Shown: positions 34,116 to 47,176 of the stretch, piece after piece
How the letters are laid out: every line of letters starts with the position of its first letter
Position numbering within the stretch: position 1 is the first letter of the stretch
The notes under the pieces: model-generated
Told to the model about the DNA's origin: nothing
What the model saw: the letters and a program-made list of their open reading frames with translations, nothing else
Databases searched by the model: none
Position numbers and translations under genes: made by a program
NCBI GenBank assembly: GCA_036320915.1
Contig: JAXBDG010000016.1
Span: forward strand, 930,001 to 994,000
Direction: 5' to 3'
DNA: 64,000 bases
DNA from: Linnemannia elongata
Taxonomy: Eukaryota > Mortierellomycota > Mortierellomycetes > Mortierellales > Mortierellaceae

Positions 34116-37100
34116 CTAGCGCTTCATCTTCAGCTCACTCAGATAGCCCTCCAGGTCCTCCAACTCAATCCTCAAGGCCTCCCTAGCGGCCACTTCCTCA
34201 ACACCACCTTCCAGCTGATCAACCTCCTCAGTGACATCCTGAGCGTTCTCGTCTCCAAGGTACTGGTCAAGAGCAACCAGCTTAGCCTGGACAGAGACAA
34301 CTTCATCCTCGAGGTACTTCTCAATCAGCGACGCATTCTCCTTGACCTCAATAAACTGGTTACAGTACTTGACCACACTCGGGTCCCGGTTCAGCTCAGC
34401 ATGCTCTCGGATATCAAAGACGTTGCTATACATGACCTTGCCGGGCAGCATCAGCTCCTGTGCAATCAGACCCTTGAGACGATCTGTGCGGTAGACATCT
34501 GCAAGGTGCTGTAGAGCCACGAGGTACTCGACGCGTTCTGACAGCTGGTCTTCTGCATCCTGTTCCTTAAAGGGTTTTATGGCTGCCGAAAGGGTGGGTG
34601 GTCCGTTTGTACCAATCAGCTCGTCCGTGTAGAGGAAGTAGAGCAGACCCCAGAAGGTGATATAGTCGTCCCCTTTCTGGATGATATCAATTGCCGGGTT
34701 AGAGGGATCCCGACGAGCAGACAGGGCCCAAGAACCAGTGAGCTGTCGGATAACCTCCTCGTTCATGCTCGCCAGCACAACCTTATGGGCCAGAATCGAC
34801 TTGCCGCCCTCAAAGACAAACTTGACATCCATAAACCCATTCTTCTCGTCCTGCGTCTCAAAGTACGTCGTGATCCGATTTTCCAGTTCTCCTATGTTGC
34901 GCTTCGAACGAACAGTGACCTGACCAGCAATATGCTTCATCTCGTTGGCACCGACAGAAACCAAAAAGTTGCGGAACTTCAGCAGTGACCGGTGGGCCTG
35001 TTGGTGAGCACCAATCTTGTGATCGATACCAAAGACAAGATCCTGCGGCCAGACCCACGACTCGGCCTTGGTTGGATCCATGTCGTCGCCATTGAGGATG
35101 TAGGGTACGGTCATGATCTCGCGGAGTGACTGCTTGATTATGTCGCTTGCTGTTGGTTTCTCGGATCCACGGTCCTCAAACGCCTTATAGATCTTGAAGA
35201 TTGTTGCCTTGAAGGTGAGTTGCCGCTCCGTGGTCGACATTGTAGGAGCAATGTTCTTGACCAAGACTTCGAGGTGCTGACAGTACTCACGCCAAGTGTG
35301 CCTGCCGATGTTCGAAAACTGTTGTCTGAACCTTGCAGAAGGAACAAGATCTTGTGGAAAGAACCCTCGCTGAGTCCAGAGATAGTCGCGCTCAGTTGGG
35401 TAGCACAAAGTCGAGAAGGACATGTAATGCGGCAAGGCCGGGGCATGTTGGTTGTAGGGATACTCGGGCGTCATCTCGCGAGGTACAAATGTCCACTTGG
35501 GGTCCATCCAGTTCGTGCTCCCTGGATTGCCGTAAATGTACCGTACCAGATGGGTAGCTCTTGAGAGGATTTGGTCCGCAGCAGCACTTCCATTTGCAAT
35601 CTCGTTCAGAACAAATGTCGCACAATCCTCCACCGCTCCTGTCATCAAGCGTCGGATACCGTGACTGAACCGCCCATCAAGAATAGTGTACAAATCACTA
35701 TCGGGGAACCGGTGTTGCTCGTTGACAAAAATCGTTTCGGTCAGATCTTCTCCTGGGACAAACATTTGGGCCAGGGTTTGGAAAGATCCATCTCGCGATA
35801 AGAAGCATTGAGCGTGGTTCAAGACTTGCTTGGCCAAGGCATTTTCTCGTATGTTCGAATAGCTGGCTGTGGCCATAAGACTGCGACAGAGGGCGAGGTA
35901 GGCCGATTTTGTAGCTCCTGTACACTGCAGCTCGTTGGACGCAAACTTGGGCATGATGCGCTCCCGAAGTATACTTGCGGCTTGAATTGAAGTGGCGCCC
36001 ATTCTGTCGAATGGAATCATGCTTCCGACCTCGTGAAGGATGGTGGGGTGGTGACCCAGGTTTTCGAGGCTCTCGTGGTCCGTCATGTAGAAGAATCCAA
36101 TGGCCGAGCGCAGAGGAACTCCTGGAGGACCATAAGTTCTCCAAATAGGGAGGCCTCCGAGCGTGGAGAGGACAGAGGCATTGCAGTAGCGATGTTGGGA
36201 GCTGATCATTTCGCGCAGAAAACCAGCTTCCTCGGCAGAGATCACAAACGAAGAGGCATGTGTGGACCAATTTTTGGCAATCAACTCCAGAGCTCGACGT
36301 TCAGAGTAGTCGACTTGAAGCCTCCGAAGATAGAGGTGACTCTGATGTTGGGAGGCATTAAACATAGTGACTCCCATTCTGCAGAAGAACTCGGCCATGA
36401 TGTGGATGGGTTTGTCCTGTAAGATTGCTGTCGAAATCTCCAAGCCCTCCGCCGCTTTGGCCACGGTCACCACATCTCCGGTCGTCGTCTTCACAATCGG
36501 TAGCTCGTATGCCGGAGTGATGTCGTCAAACTTGTTAAGGTATGCCCAGACTTTCTCAAGCTTATCTTCAGAAACTCCGTGTGGGTTCTCGGAGAGGAAG
36601 ATGGATGCGAACGTACCCAATCGAATTTCTTCGATGCCGTACGCTGGATCCTTGACCAGAGCATTCTTGACCCTCTGGAGAACAGCAGAATCGAATAGAT
36701 CGGAGTTCACCAAAAGCTCCTTGCCCTCAACCAACTCTCTAGCCTCGGCGGTTGCGATGTAGTAAATCGGGGAAGGGCGGAGTGGCTTCCATTCTCCACT
36801 CAACAGCGGCACAACGCAAAGTCCCAGGAGAGATTCCTCTGCGACGATACTACTATTATCCATTGGCCTGAAGATCTCCTCCAAGATCCACTGCTTGTCC
36901 TTCAATGACTTCATCTGCCGGGGAATGAAATCTGGATCCTGACGAAGGCGTTTGCGGAGCAAATTGCAGTCGATTTGCTTGAATGGGCGAGAGGCATCGT
37001 GGCCCCATTCACGCATCAAACAGGTCTGGAGATCGGTTGGAGTCTCGGCGATGGAGCGACCTGCCTCTCTGAGCCAAGAAAACACTCGCGTCTCGACAGA

Positions 37101-40100
37101 TTCGGAAATAATATGGCCTCTCAATGTTGTGTTCTTGCCAGCAACAGCCTCGATCGGCAGCTCGGATGGGTGTCCGCGACAGGGAAACACGGGACTGGTG
37201 TACGCATGCTGGAAAAATGCACTGAGAAAAGTCGCAAATCCGTCATTGGCCTTGAGTGGCCAACGCTTGTAGAAGTTAGGGATGGCTGTATTAAGCTCAT
37301 GCACTTGAGGTCCGCCGAGGGGGGCAGGGCGAAAACTCCATGTAAGCAGTTGCCGGTATGCCTGAAGGGCTGTTAAAGGTAGGCAGGTATCGAGAAGGTA
37401 AGTGTTCCAGACTGTTTTCGGGTCACCGGCCTCGGATCCACCAGCCAGAGTCTTGCGGTTGGTCGTTAGCGCAAATCCGCCGTGCATGTGAAAAGGAAGC
37501 TTAGTCTCGATTGGGGTTGGCAGATGGACCATTAGTCGTCCGCGGCATGACTTGATGGCGCGGTCATCGCCAAGGGGGATCGCTACTCCACTCTGCGTAC
37601 TCCAGTGTTGCGTTTGAACAAGGCTGCGAATGTCTTGTGGGGTATTAGCTGGTAAGGCATCCTCTGTGTACACCAACCATCTCGAAGAAACAGCGTTGGT
37701 GATGTTGCCTAGTCCAGTCGATGTCGAGGTGATATCGACTATGGACACCTGACTTGCGTGGGAAGGGAGAGATGCGGTCAAAAACTGGACGGCTGGCTCA
37801 TTGGCGCAATCGTGCTTGGTCACCGAGACCATAGGGCTCGTGCCATCAGAGAGTTCGATGGACTTGATGTTCCTTAGAAAGAGCATCCCGACCTTGGCGT
37901 CCTCTATCCACGAGATAAACATTCTCTGAATCTGGGAAGGAGTCCAGTCTTCACCACCGAAACCCGTCTTGCCAACCATCGGTGCTCCTTTCAGCCGCAG
38001 AGGAATACGGAAAATCGTGCCATTGAAGTGAGACTCCATATCAAAGCCAAAGACTCCCTTGTACGGTTGAAACTGGTCGACTAACGTCTCTGTGGTAAGC
38101 TTGCGGATGTCGTAGCGATGACCTCTTTGGGCGATAAGTTTCCCGTAATTGTCTCGGCTTCTGGGTAGGTTGGCCATGTGGGGATCGAAAATTACGAGTG
38201 AGTCACCGCTGACAAGACTGGGGACGTCTGTAAAGTGATAGGCGGAGTTGAAACCCAGGCCATGGCGACCAACCTTGGACGTATCCTCCCCTAGACACCA
38301 CAAACGGATCAATTAGATATATAATACATTAGCAAACTTTAGAGAAAAAAAATAGCGGCAGAGAATCAAGAGGTTCACATAAAAATGCCAACTTACTCTT
38401 GTTGCCGACACCCAGCTTGCACAAGGCAGAAAAGTTCTCCTCGGAGAATTTTGCATCGTTATAGAACAACAAAGCCGGTCCTTGCCATGCCCCCATTCGC
38501 TCGCTCAAAACTTTAGCCTTGTCGTAAGTTCGAGTGTCCAGCATCACAGAGAACTTGGTGGCGCCTGCATCTGAAGCGTTCTGAAGGTACTCAATAAAGA
38601 TTCCAGAAGGATCGTAGTCATTAAGGATTCCTTTGATGCGGTCAACAATGTCTTCTTGCTGGAAGAACGGCTCGAAGGTGGTGTCCTTACACTCCTCCCA
38701 CGCGCGGACAGAGAACATGTCGATCTGGAGGCATTGAGCGACGGTCTTTGAGATATCATCATCGAGAAAGGTGTAAGGCAACTGGTCGTCATCTGAACCT
38801 CCTCGGCGAGAGGCCCTGTCATCATAAACAACATCAGCAGCTCGCTTGAGATATCCGCCCTTGGTCAGGACTGGAAGATCAGACGTCAAACGTTTCGACT
38901 TCATGTGAGCAAGCGCAGTGAGGAGACGACGAACCAGGTCGGCATCCTTGTTCGAAAGGCGTTCAGTATTGTCGTAGTTCGAGCGGATTGTTGCCAGGAT
39001 CGCCTCGATATCGCGTTGGCTAATACTCTCTCGTACCCCAAGTGCTAGAAAAAGATCATCCAAACTCGAGGAAGCCACCTGAGCAAACTGCGGCCTGAGA
39101 TTGTTATCTAACTTGAAGGCGACTCGGTCGACGGTATATAGCGTGCCGGACACCAAGATCCAAGGTCGATTGCTCAATACCTTTTCTATGGCTGCCAAAG
39201 AGACGGGATTTTGCACCTTCAAGGCAAGATACTTGTAGATTGACGAGACATCTTGGTTTGCGAGTTGGATGGTGCTGCCCCCGGTTATGGAGGCTTGATC
39301 GAGTAGCGATGAAAAATGTGCCAGAACCTTCTCCAACGGTGGAGGGGTTGTCCAGCCCATGTGCTTGCGGAGCAGCGTGTTCGATGGACTGAATTCGGAG
39401 ATGGACATCTGGCTTCTCACTAGACATCCGTCTTCTTTGGGCCGACAGTCAGATGGCCGGCATCGCTCGCTTTTCCCAGCATAAAGCCATGGCAGGGACG
39501 ACATCATTGAAAGGATATCCTTGGTCAAGAACTCCTTAGAGAACATGCTGTTGAGACGATCGTACAGGGCCAAAGATGCCTTCTTGTGAGTGTCACCTTG
39601 TCCGGAGGAAGTGGCGCTGAAGAGAGAAGACATCCTCTCCTCGACAAAAGTGGAGTTGAACGCGAGCTTCATGCCCAGTTCCTCAAGGGGACCGCGGAAG
39701 GCAGGTTTAGCGTAAATTCCAGAAGGGAAAACAGCCTCGTCATCCATGAAGAACATCGATAAGGCAGGGTCCGCGACGAATCGAGGCTTGATCCGAATAG
39801 AACTTGCCATCTCCGATGTAGATGTCTTGACCTGAACAAACGGCAGAGGGCGGAGGAGGGGTGCAAAGTCAACCTTCTTCTGGTGTTCGTAGTAGCCCAA
39901 GAGCAGCTCAGACAGAATAGGGTCCCACTCACTTTCGGGGCGCTCTTTCAACTCCGAGACAAGGAGTCGCAGGAACTCCGCCTTGGTAAGGAAGGGAATC
40001 TCCAGTAGGTAGCGGATGTGGTGCTTCATTGGCTGGTCTTCAGCAAGAAGATTGACCGAACTCGGTATCCAAGGCTGTGATGAATGACAGTATCCTTGGG

Positions 40101-43100
40101 CGACACTCCACTGCATCGAGGATGAGGGCGTATCCAAAGGAACGAGACGGGTTTCTTGATATGACTCAAAAACCGGCAAGTGTCGCAAGACCTGGCGCTG
40201 TTGAGAGTCAAGAGATGCTCTGGGCGAGAGACATATAGTCAAGTATTGTCTGAGATTCTCACAATCCGTTGGAGTTAGCTGTTCGAAACAACCGCGATTG
40301 ACGTTCGAGAGGAGGCCGAGAACTCTTGGGCCAACCGACACATCCACAAGATATCCATGCAGCGGAGACAGCGAGTTCATGGGCAGCTTTCGAAGGACTT
40401 TACAGTCGAAACGGTGATCCAGAACCTCAAGGGCCTTCTGAGAAACCTGGTAATCCTTGCTAGTGCCAGGGTTGAGGTATAGAACCGATCGATCCTTGGA
40501 AAGTGGCGCCAGAGAATCCCGGTTGATTGGTATCAGATGGATACCGTCAAGTCCTGAGAGAAGCTCCTTCTGATCAACTGCATTTGGAAAGGAATTGACC
40601 ATGTTCCAGAAGTCAGTCAGCCACTTGTTCATCGGAAACTGCTCAGAGATCTGGCAGACACGCCCGTCAGGGACAACATTGTTTTGATAGAACAACTGAT
40701 GGTAGGCCGACCTGATTCGCTCTGCAACCGAGGAGGGTTTCATGGTTGACCAATACATCTTAGACTTAGAGCCATTCTTGGATCCAGACCTGCAGCCCAA
40801 CTCAATGTCATCGAAAGGATAGCCCTCAACTTCGACGTCAACAAGTCCGCCGTTCGACACAGACAACGTACGGAACACCTCCACAGATACACGGAACCTA
40901 TTTGAGGCATTAAGCACATTATACCTTGTTAAAATCTACTCATATGCCTCATCACCACTGACATATGGCAACTATTAAAGAAAACATTAAAGAAACGCTA
41001 CCTTTCGCGGGATTGTTTGCGACTGAATTCGACCCAAGACCCTCCAGCAAGAGGAAGGAGAGGAAGGCCAACGAGGCTTACAGACTTGTCGTCCTGGAGA
41101 CAGTACTTGACCATCTCCACCCGGGTGGCCGCATCGGCAGTCGAAGACCACTGCTTTTTGGTGTCGTGAAGAATGGAAATCACTAAGGCCGGCGTAAGAG
41201 TACGAAAGGTCAGTTCAAGTGACTCGACTGCGTCAGGGAGCTCGGCTAGGATCACATCTGGAACATCTTCCGCCAAATCTACAACGATACGGAGAGCTTT
41301 CTTCAGCAATGGAAAAGCATCGATGTCTCGACCGGCAATGTAAACCTTGGAATAGGGTTCAACATGTATGTTGCCATCGGGCTTGGGTCCGCAGAAAAAT
41401 ACTGGTCGATCACTGGAGAGAGCTGCACGGAGCGTGCTCTTCAACACGTCCTTCCAGACAGCGTCTCGACCGACCCCATCGCCACAGTAAGTAGGCCACA
41501 GCTCATAGTTGGCGCCATGATCAAGCCCAATGTTCTCTAGGAACAGAGCATAAGCCTCAGGGATTTGCTTGTCGAACAGATGTACATTCCAAAGAGACTC
41601 AATGCCAGCGGAGGATTGGGTCTTGATCTTTTTGTCGATATTGGTCCAAATGTCGCGTCGACTCTGCTCGACAGCAAAGTGGCCATTGACATGGACCGGA
41701 AACGGGAGCTGGATGTCACCGACGGGTAAGAAACAGAACAGACCAGACGAGTCCATCTTGAAATCAGGATCTGAGGGAGCAGCAATACCGACCCATGGGA
41801 TCAACTTGTGATCGGCAATATTGACGTCGCCATGGGAAGCCTCCAGCATGGAGGCGCGAGTCTTGCCGATGTTACCGATCCGGGTAGTGACCTGCCAGGT
41901 CTCCTCGGTGGTGCGGCCGTCCTCATATGTCATCTTGTATATGGGTCGAGTAGAGCACTCAAGGACTTCGGCTTCATCAATCGAATCGCATAAGCGGACA
42001 TGGCGCTTGAAGTTGTCAATTAACTGAGATCGCTGAGCCGCAACCTCGGCAGAGTTGACGATCTCAATCTCGAACAATTTTGTAGGCTTGTCTTGGTCCT
42101 CTCTACGCTCGTAGATGACAATCTTCTGGACGTGCTTGAGGAAAAGAAGAGCCTTTAAGGCTTCGTTCTTCAGCTCGTTTAGCATCTCCAGCACCTAAAA
42201 GTGCGAAAGCGTGAGTTCAAAAAGTGCATTAGTTCGATTATTCTATGTAAGTGGTTCCGCTCCGTACCATTGTCTTCACTTTTAAAAGTGAGTATTACCT
42301 CCTCAGGGGTGCGAGGATATTTAGTCAAAGAGGAAGTCTTGGCCTGTTCAGGGGTCCTGAGAGGGAACCTGAAAATGGTGCCTTTGTAAGGCTTGGAGAA
42401 ATCAATATCTTCGAGAACGGAGAAGGTTTTGAGCTGGTCGGGATATTCATGTAGGCCTTGACTTGGATTCAAAAAGCTGCCACGGACAGCACCCTCGCTG
42501 AGGTGGAACCGCTCTCCGTTGAAGATGCGCTCGTGGGGTTCGATGATCATGAGCTGATCTCCAGAGATGAACGAGGGGCAGTCTGTCAGATGGTATATGC
42601 TAATGAGTGTGAGAGGAGGAAAGAAAGAAGGCATGAATATTAACTCGGTGACTGATGCTCTGTGAGGCACATCGGTTATGGTGGTGGTAATGATCAAGAA
42701 AACATATTCTTCCACCTCAAGCGTTATACAACTGATATCAAAACCACACCCACCTGTTAAATCCAATACCCATCTGGCCAATCTTGCTCTCGTCAGCACG
42801 CTTCACAGATGAGGCCAAGTTCTTGAGAGACTGAAAATCCTTCTCTTCAAAGACGGAGTCGCTTCCTGAAAGGAGAGCCGGTCCCATGTATTCCCCGAGA
42901 TCCTCGTGGAATAGTCGAAGACTTGTATCCTTGGATGGGTCCGAATCAAGGTTGCTTCCAGCCGAGCGACGAGCGTGCTTCACGTGGTCTCGGTGGTCGA
43001 GGAGATACCACTGGACAGTCGACCCGGCATCGTCGCTGTTCTGGAGGAGCTCGCGGGCGATTTGTGTGCTGTCGGGGTAGGCCCTAAGGATGCCGGCGAT

Positions 43101-43181
43101 ACGAGTCGTCAGTGGTTCGCGGATGCCATGGGATATAAATCCCTTTCGCATGGGTTGTTCTAGCATGGGTTGTTGTAGCAT
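34116..43181 (-). CDS. Giant sacsin-like protein with two Hsp90-type ATPase modules and BTB domain
   Basis: Five minus-strand exons: 42754-43181, 42299-42599, 41002-42194, 38397-40897, 34116-38290; 2,865 aa, all GT-AG and in phase. Module 1 starts near residue 15: the GHKL N-box is ARELLQNSDDAGS (about 44-55), and the glycine motif IGQMGIGFNS crosses intron 1 into IYHLTDCPSFISGDQLMI. Module 2 begins near 1400 with FIEYLQNASDAGATKFSV, then KVGRHGLGFNSAYHFTDVPS. Both resemble sacsin SIRPT ATPase repeats. Near 2627-2760 lies a BTB/POZ domain (MDVKFVFEGGKSILAHKVVL, FWGLLYFLYTDELI), then a coiled coil to the end. Sacsin is a chaperone-like protein; BTB domains dimerise or recruit Cul3. The combined role is inferred. 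Animal sacsin has an N-terminal Ubl and C-terminal J and HEPN domains that I do not see here. Confidence 0.88.
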
Positions 43182-44958
43182 GGTGCCTGTATCTTTGGCT
43201 TGTACTATGTGAATTGGTGGATGTGAGTGTGAAGCGTGGATTTGAGCGTGAATTGTGGATGTGAAGTAGAAAAAACAAGTCGATGTGTGAAAAGGGAGAG
43301 AGAAGGTGTGGATGTGCGAGTGAGGGATGTGAACTTGGGAGGAGAGAAAGGAAGCAATATAAAGAGAAGGAATAAAAAGTGGCGAAGGCATAAGAGACTG
43401 AGGAAAAGAAAAAAAGGCATTAATGTCACAAGGCATGCAATGCTTGTCTCATGCAAAATTGCTATGCTTTGAGTCGACAGCCTTGAAGTCACTCAATCCA
43501 ATCCTTGTGATTATGAACACACGGCGTAAAAGTCGCGTAACACGGTTCTAGCACGCTTCTTGTTGCACGGTTTTTTCGCAGGTCGGCAGTGCAATGCAGA
43601 CCTACTCTAACAGAGTACCCTTGAGGCTAGCAACACTGTTGCATTTTTTGTAGTCAGGTTGTAATTGCAATTACATTCCCATGGATGATACCATGACTAG
43701 TATAAGTGTCGTTCACGATAACGCACCCTTGTCAATCCCATACTTTACTTACTTAATGACCCTCCTCGGACCTCTAACCTTTTTTCGTTTCACAATCCTC
43801 CTTTTTGGGTAGATTGTCTATCTATTCCTCGTTCATCAGCTTCGTGATTCTTGATTCTCAAGGGTGCCTATGTTCTCATACTTTTATTTGCCTATCTACT
43901 GTTACTTTCACTTGATCTTTATGTTGCTGCCCATGAACTATGTTTGACATCCATTTCTAGAGAGCGATGTAAAAATCCCTTCACATCCACAGGTGCTGAA
44001 ATAACCCATTCATAATATTTGCCAATGGAGGGGTTGCCTTTGAAACACCCTTTCCAGTATCACTTTAATCGTTGTCATGGTAACAAGGACTGTAGCTGCT
44101 GTACCGACAATATGTAGCACATAGTTTTTCCATGCCCTCGCTATCGGTTTCATGGTAGGCAATGTCGAACACTAGGGCTTTTCTTTTTGTTTTTGCTGTT
44201 TTCTCCGAGCAAAGACAGGGGATAGTAACAGAGCTTTACCGTCGAAGGAAAGAAGGTAGGAAAGAAGAGGAGGTGGAAAAACTAAGAGCATTGTAAGCAT
44301 TTTTGTAAATGTAGACCTCTTTGTTTTTTTTTTTTTTTTTTTCTTCATCTTCGTCTTCATCTTGTTATTTCTCTCTCTCTTTCACTCTCCCTTTCTCCTT
44401 TTCTTCTAGAGACCATCCTCCCTCACTTTGTTTTTTTCTTTCCTTTTATCTTTTGATGTACCCTCCTCCTCCACTCTTACTGATTCCTACTTCATCTCCG
44501 GTCTCTCACTCTCTTTTTCTCGCTCCTGCGTTTTTGATTCTGTTATCCTCAAAGTCAATACTTTTGTTTTATTTTCTCGGTCATTGTTTGAGCTGAGTAT
44601 GTGCCAACTGTTAACTTTGAGTAGCGCTAGGCAGTTTCAGTTCTTGGTGTCAACGGGAATATCACCCTCTTTGACACAAAATGAGTGACCTTTAAAGGGA
44701 TCGACGACACATATAATTGTCCAGTCATGAAATTCACTTTTAGCATTCTATCGGAGGTATTGCAAGAGAACTATGTCGAGTCACGTTGGACTTCGGCGTT
44801 GGTTGTGTTGATCGATCGGGGTCTTCATATCTCCAAAGATGGTGCAAAAACGACAGTAACAACACAAAAAGGGTCCGTTGCTCCCTTCGATTTCTAGCTC
44901 CCTTTTTTATTCCAACAGCCTCTTTTTTTTAACTTTTTCTCTTCCTTTCTCGCCTGAA
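43182..44958. promoter_or_regulatory. Divergent intergenic region
   Basis: 1.8 kb between the sacsin-like gene (minus) and the broken F-box gene (plus). It holds the sacsin leader (43182-43480), a T-run at 44323-44342 and CT-rich sequence to about 44600. No gene supported. Confidence 0.5.
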
Positions 44959-46779
44959 ATGACATCCCACTCCCAACCATCAACTACAGCAAAAGCCAGC
45001 ATACCCCCAACAAGATCCTCGCCATCCCTGAACTCGCCCAACGAATTGCGACTCAAAACAATCGTTGCATGCGCTCGCGTCAACAAGGCATGGCACTCCA
45101 TCTGGCTCCCCATCATCTGGCACACCATAGACGCCGGCATGCAATGGCGCAACCAGGGCTTTCTCAGCGCCCTCCACCAACACGCCGACCTTATCCGTAA
45201 CCTCAAGTGTGCTCGCTACGACGATATTCGACTCCTCTTCGACTCGAGTGCTTCCTCCTCCCCTACACTCGAATCCTCATTGTCAGGCCAGACAAGCTCA
45301 GGACTGGAGAGCGGACCTTCTACTGTGGAGCAAAGGCGTAGGTTTTGTGTCCTCCCCAAAACAACCTTGATCAACCAGGCCGACCAAGCGCGTCTCACTC
45401 GACGAAAACAAGACACTCGAGGCAAAGACCCTGGAGACATTACTCAGCAAACTCAACCCTACCCTCCAAGGCCTGTCGTTGAAGAGTACCTTCTTTATCA
45501 AGCACCCATTCGGTTCCGGGGAGGAATTTGCTGCCTCCGCTGATAATGCGAAAAAATCGTACGGGATCCAGTCTCTCTGCATGGATGGCGTCGCTTGCAG
45601 CCAAGACTTTCTTCTCCACCTCGCCAGTCGCTTCCCCTCCCTCACACACTTCTCGCTCGGCGACTCTGCTGAGGTCTATATTGACGACAAGTTTGGTGAG
45701 AATATGGCGCGTTTATGCCCCCAGCTCAAGAGCATCGACATCTCCTTCCTTGACAACATGGATGACGAGTCCATTGCGGGTTTGATCCGTGCGTTGCCAA
45801 GACTGCAAAAATTCCGCGCTGCTGAGACTATGTTCGGAGACAAGAGTTTGGAGGCCCTTGTTGAAGATGGTCGTGACTTGAGCATCTTGGACATCAACAC
45901 CACCTACATCACACATAGCAGTGGCGTTCAGCGTCTTCTGGAGCGATCTGGAGCGTTGACAAAGTTGGATGCGTGGGAGCTTTCGGTCAATGTTCCCGAG
46001 ATGACGTCCGAGGCTTATGGAACACGCGTGTCGAGTACAGAATCACGAACTGCTAGAGAGGAGGATTCGATAGTAGCTTCTGCAACTGCCCTTCATTCCA
46101 GAGCGTTTACGCTAACTCCTGGAGGACTTTCCGGAGAACGTACTCGAGATGTCTGGGGTTGTACAGGTCTAGAGTCGCTGGTCCTTGGTGTTGATTATTC
46201 TACTGACGACCTGACAGAACAGGAGTGCAAACTTTATCCACCATCCAAGGCTCGCCACTTTATTTACCAACAAATTTCTCGACTCACCAACCTCCGCTAC
46301 TTGACTGTTGGTGGCGCCGTCCTGGGAGGCAATGACGAAGACAGTTTTCAGGAGGATGAAGGCGCTGAAGAAGACGAAAGAAACTGTGGCGGAATTGAGG
46401 TGGATGCTGTCGATTCTGAGGATCAGGATGATGACGATGACGAGGACGACGAGGACTGGACCCCTTCAACGGACAAGTCATCGGTGGCCAAGTTGCAGAA
46501 AAAGATGGCCAAGCTGGAGGTGATCGATCAGGACAGCAACAGCCTCTGGATAGAGTTCTCGTTACGATCTGGATTGGCGATATTGGCTCCCATTAAAGAC
46601 TTCGTTGCCTATCTGTCAACCAAGGCGCTAACGCCATCGGTGTCCGTGAGGTCGAGTGGATGTGCCAGAATTGGCCCCGTCTGAGATCGATTGAGGGATT
46701 GTACGAGGATGATGCCGAGGAGGCAGTTGCTTGGTTGAGGAAGCATAGGCCCGATATTGAGCTCGAGGATGACGACTAG
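44959..46779 (+). pseudogene. F-box/LRR-like gene broken by two compensating frame changes
   Basis: Frame 1 opens with MTSHSQPSTTAK and the F-box-like NELRLKTIVACARVNKAWHS followed by IWLPIIWHTI. Family sequence then continues in frame 2 (from about 45380, KTLETLLSKLNPTLQGL) through LRR-like segments and an Asp-rich loop to LRSGLAILAPIK. It returns to frame 1 near 46598 (RCLSVNQGANAIGVREVEWM, then NWPRLRSIEGLYED) and ends at TAG 46777-46779. The first change could be spliced out as a 37-bp GT-AG intron (45342-45378), which would be unusually short. The second shows no splice sites and looks like one lost base. The F-box N-terminal helix also looks short. It is either a recent pseudogene or two sequence errors. 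Confidence 0.72.
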
Positions 46780-47176
46780 AAGTGATTCGAGGTTTCGTTT
46801 CAGGCAGTTGGGCAATATATTTTTTCTGCTTCTTTTTTTTACAATTTGCTTTTAGTGACACGAGATGGATGCAAAATGATTACTATGGCTATGCTGGTTA
46901 TTTGATTCTTAAAAATCAGGCAATGGGCAATGGCTAGTGAAGTGGGATGAGAGCAATTTTTCGATGGTGGCTTTGCGCAATGGACCAAGGAAAAAGAGCA
47001 CGACGAACAACTGCTCGCCAATTGCTATCTTCCTTTCTTTTCGTACCACTTTCATCCACTTCCTCCCCTCCCCATCCGTATAGCACATACATGCACACTA
47101 TCTCTGGACCAACTCAACAATTTTTCAACATATGTACACACTCTGTTACAGCCTCCACCTCCTAGACCCCTACTTC
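46780..47176. other. Intergenic region between two broken F-box genes
   Basis: About 400 bp of mixed sequence with short T-runs; no gene seen. Confidence 0.5.

Noticed and set aside
38329..43436. Separate genes for the open frames 42738-43436, 40998-42194, 38329-40917 and 34116-38312
   Set aside because: GT-AG junctions with consistent phase restore sacsin-family motifs across each gap (for example GFN/SIYHLTD and VGNK/REDTSKVG), so they are one gene.
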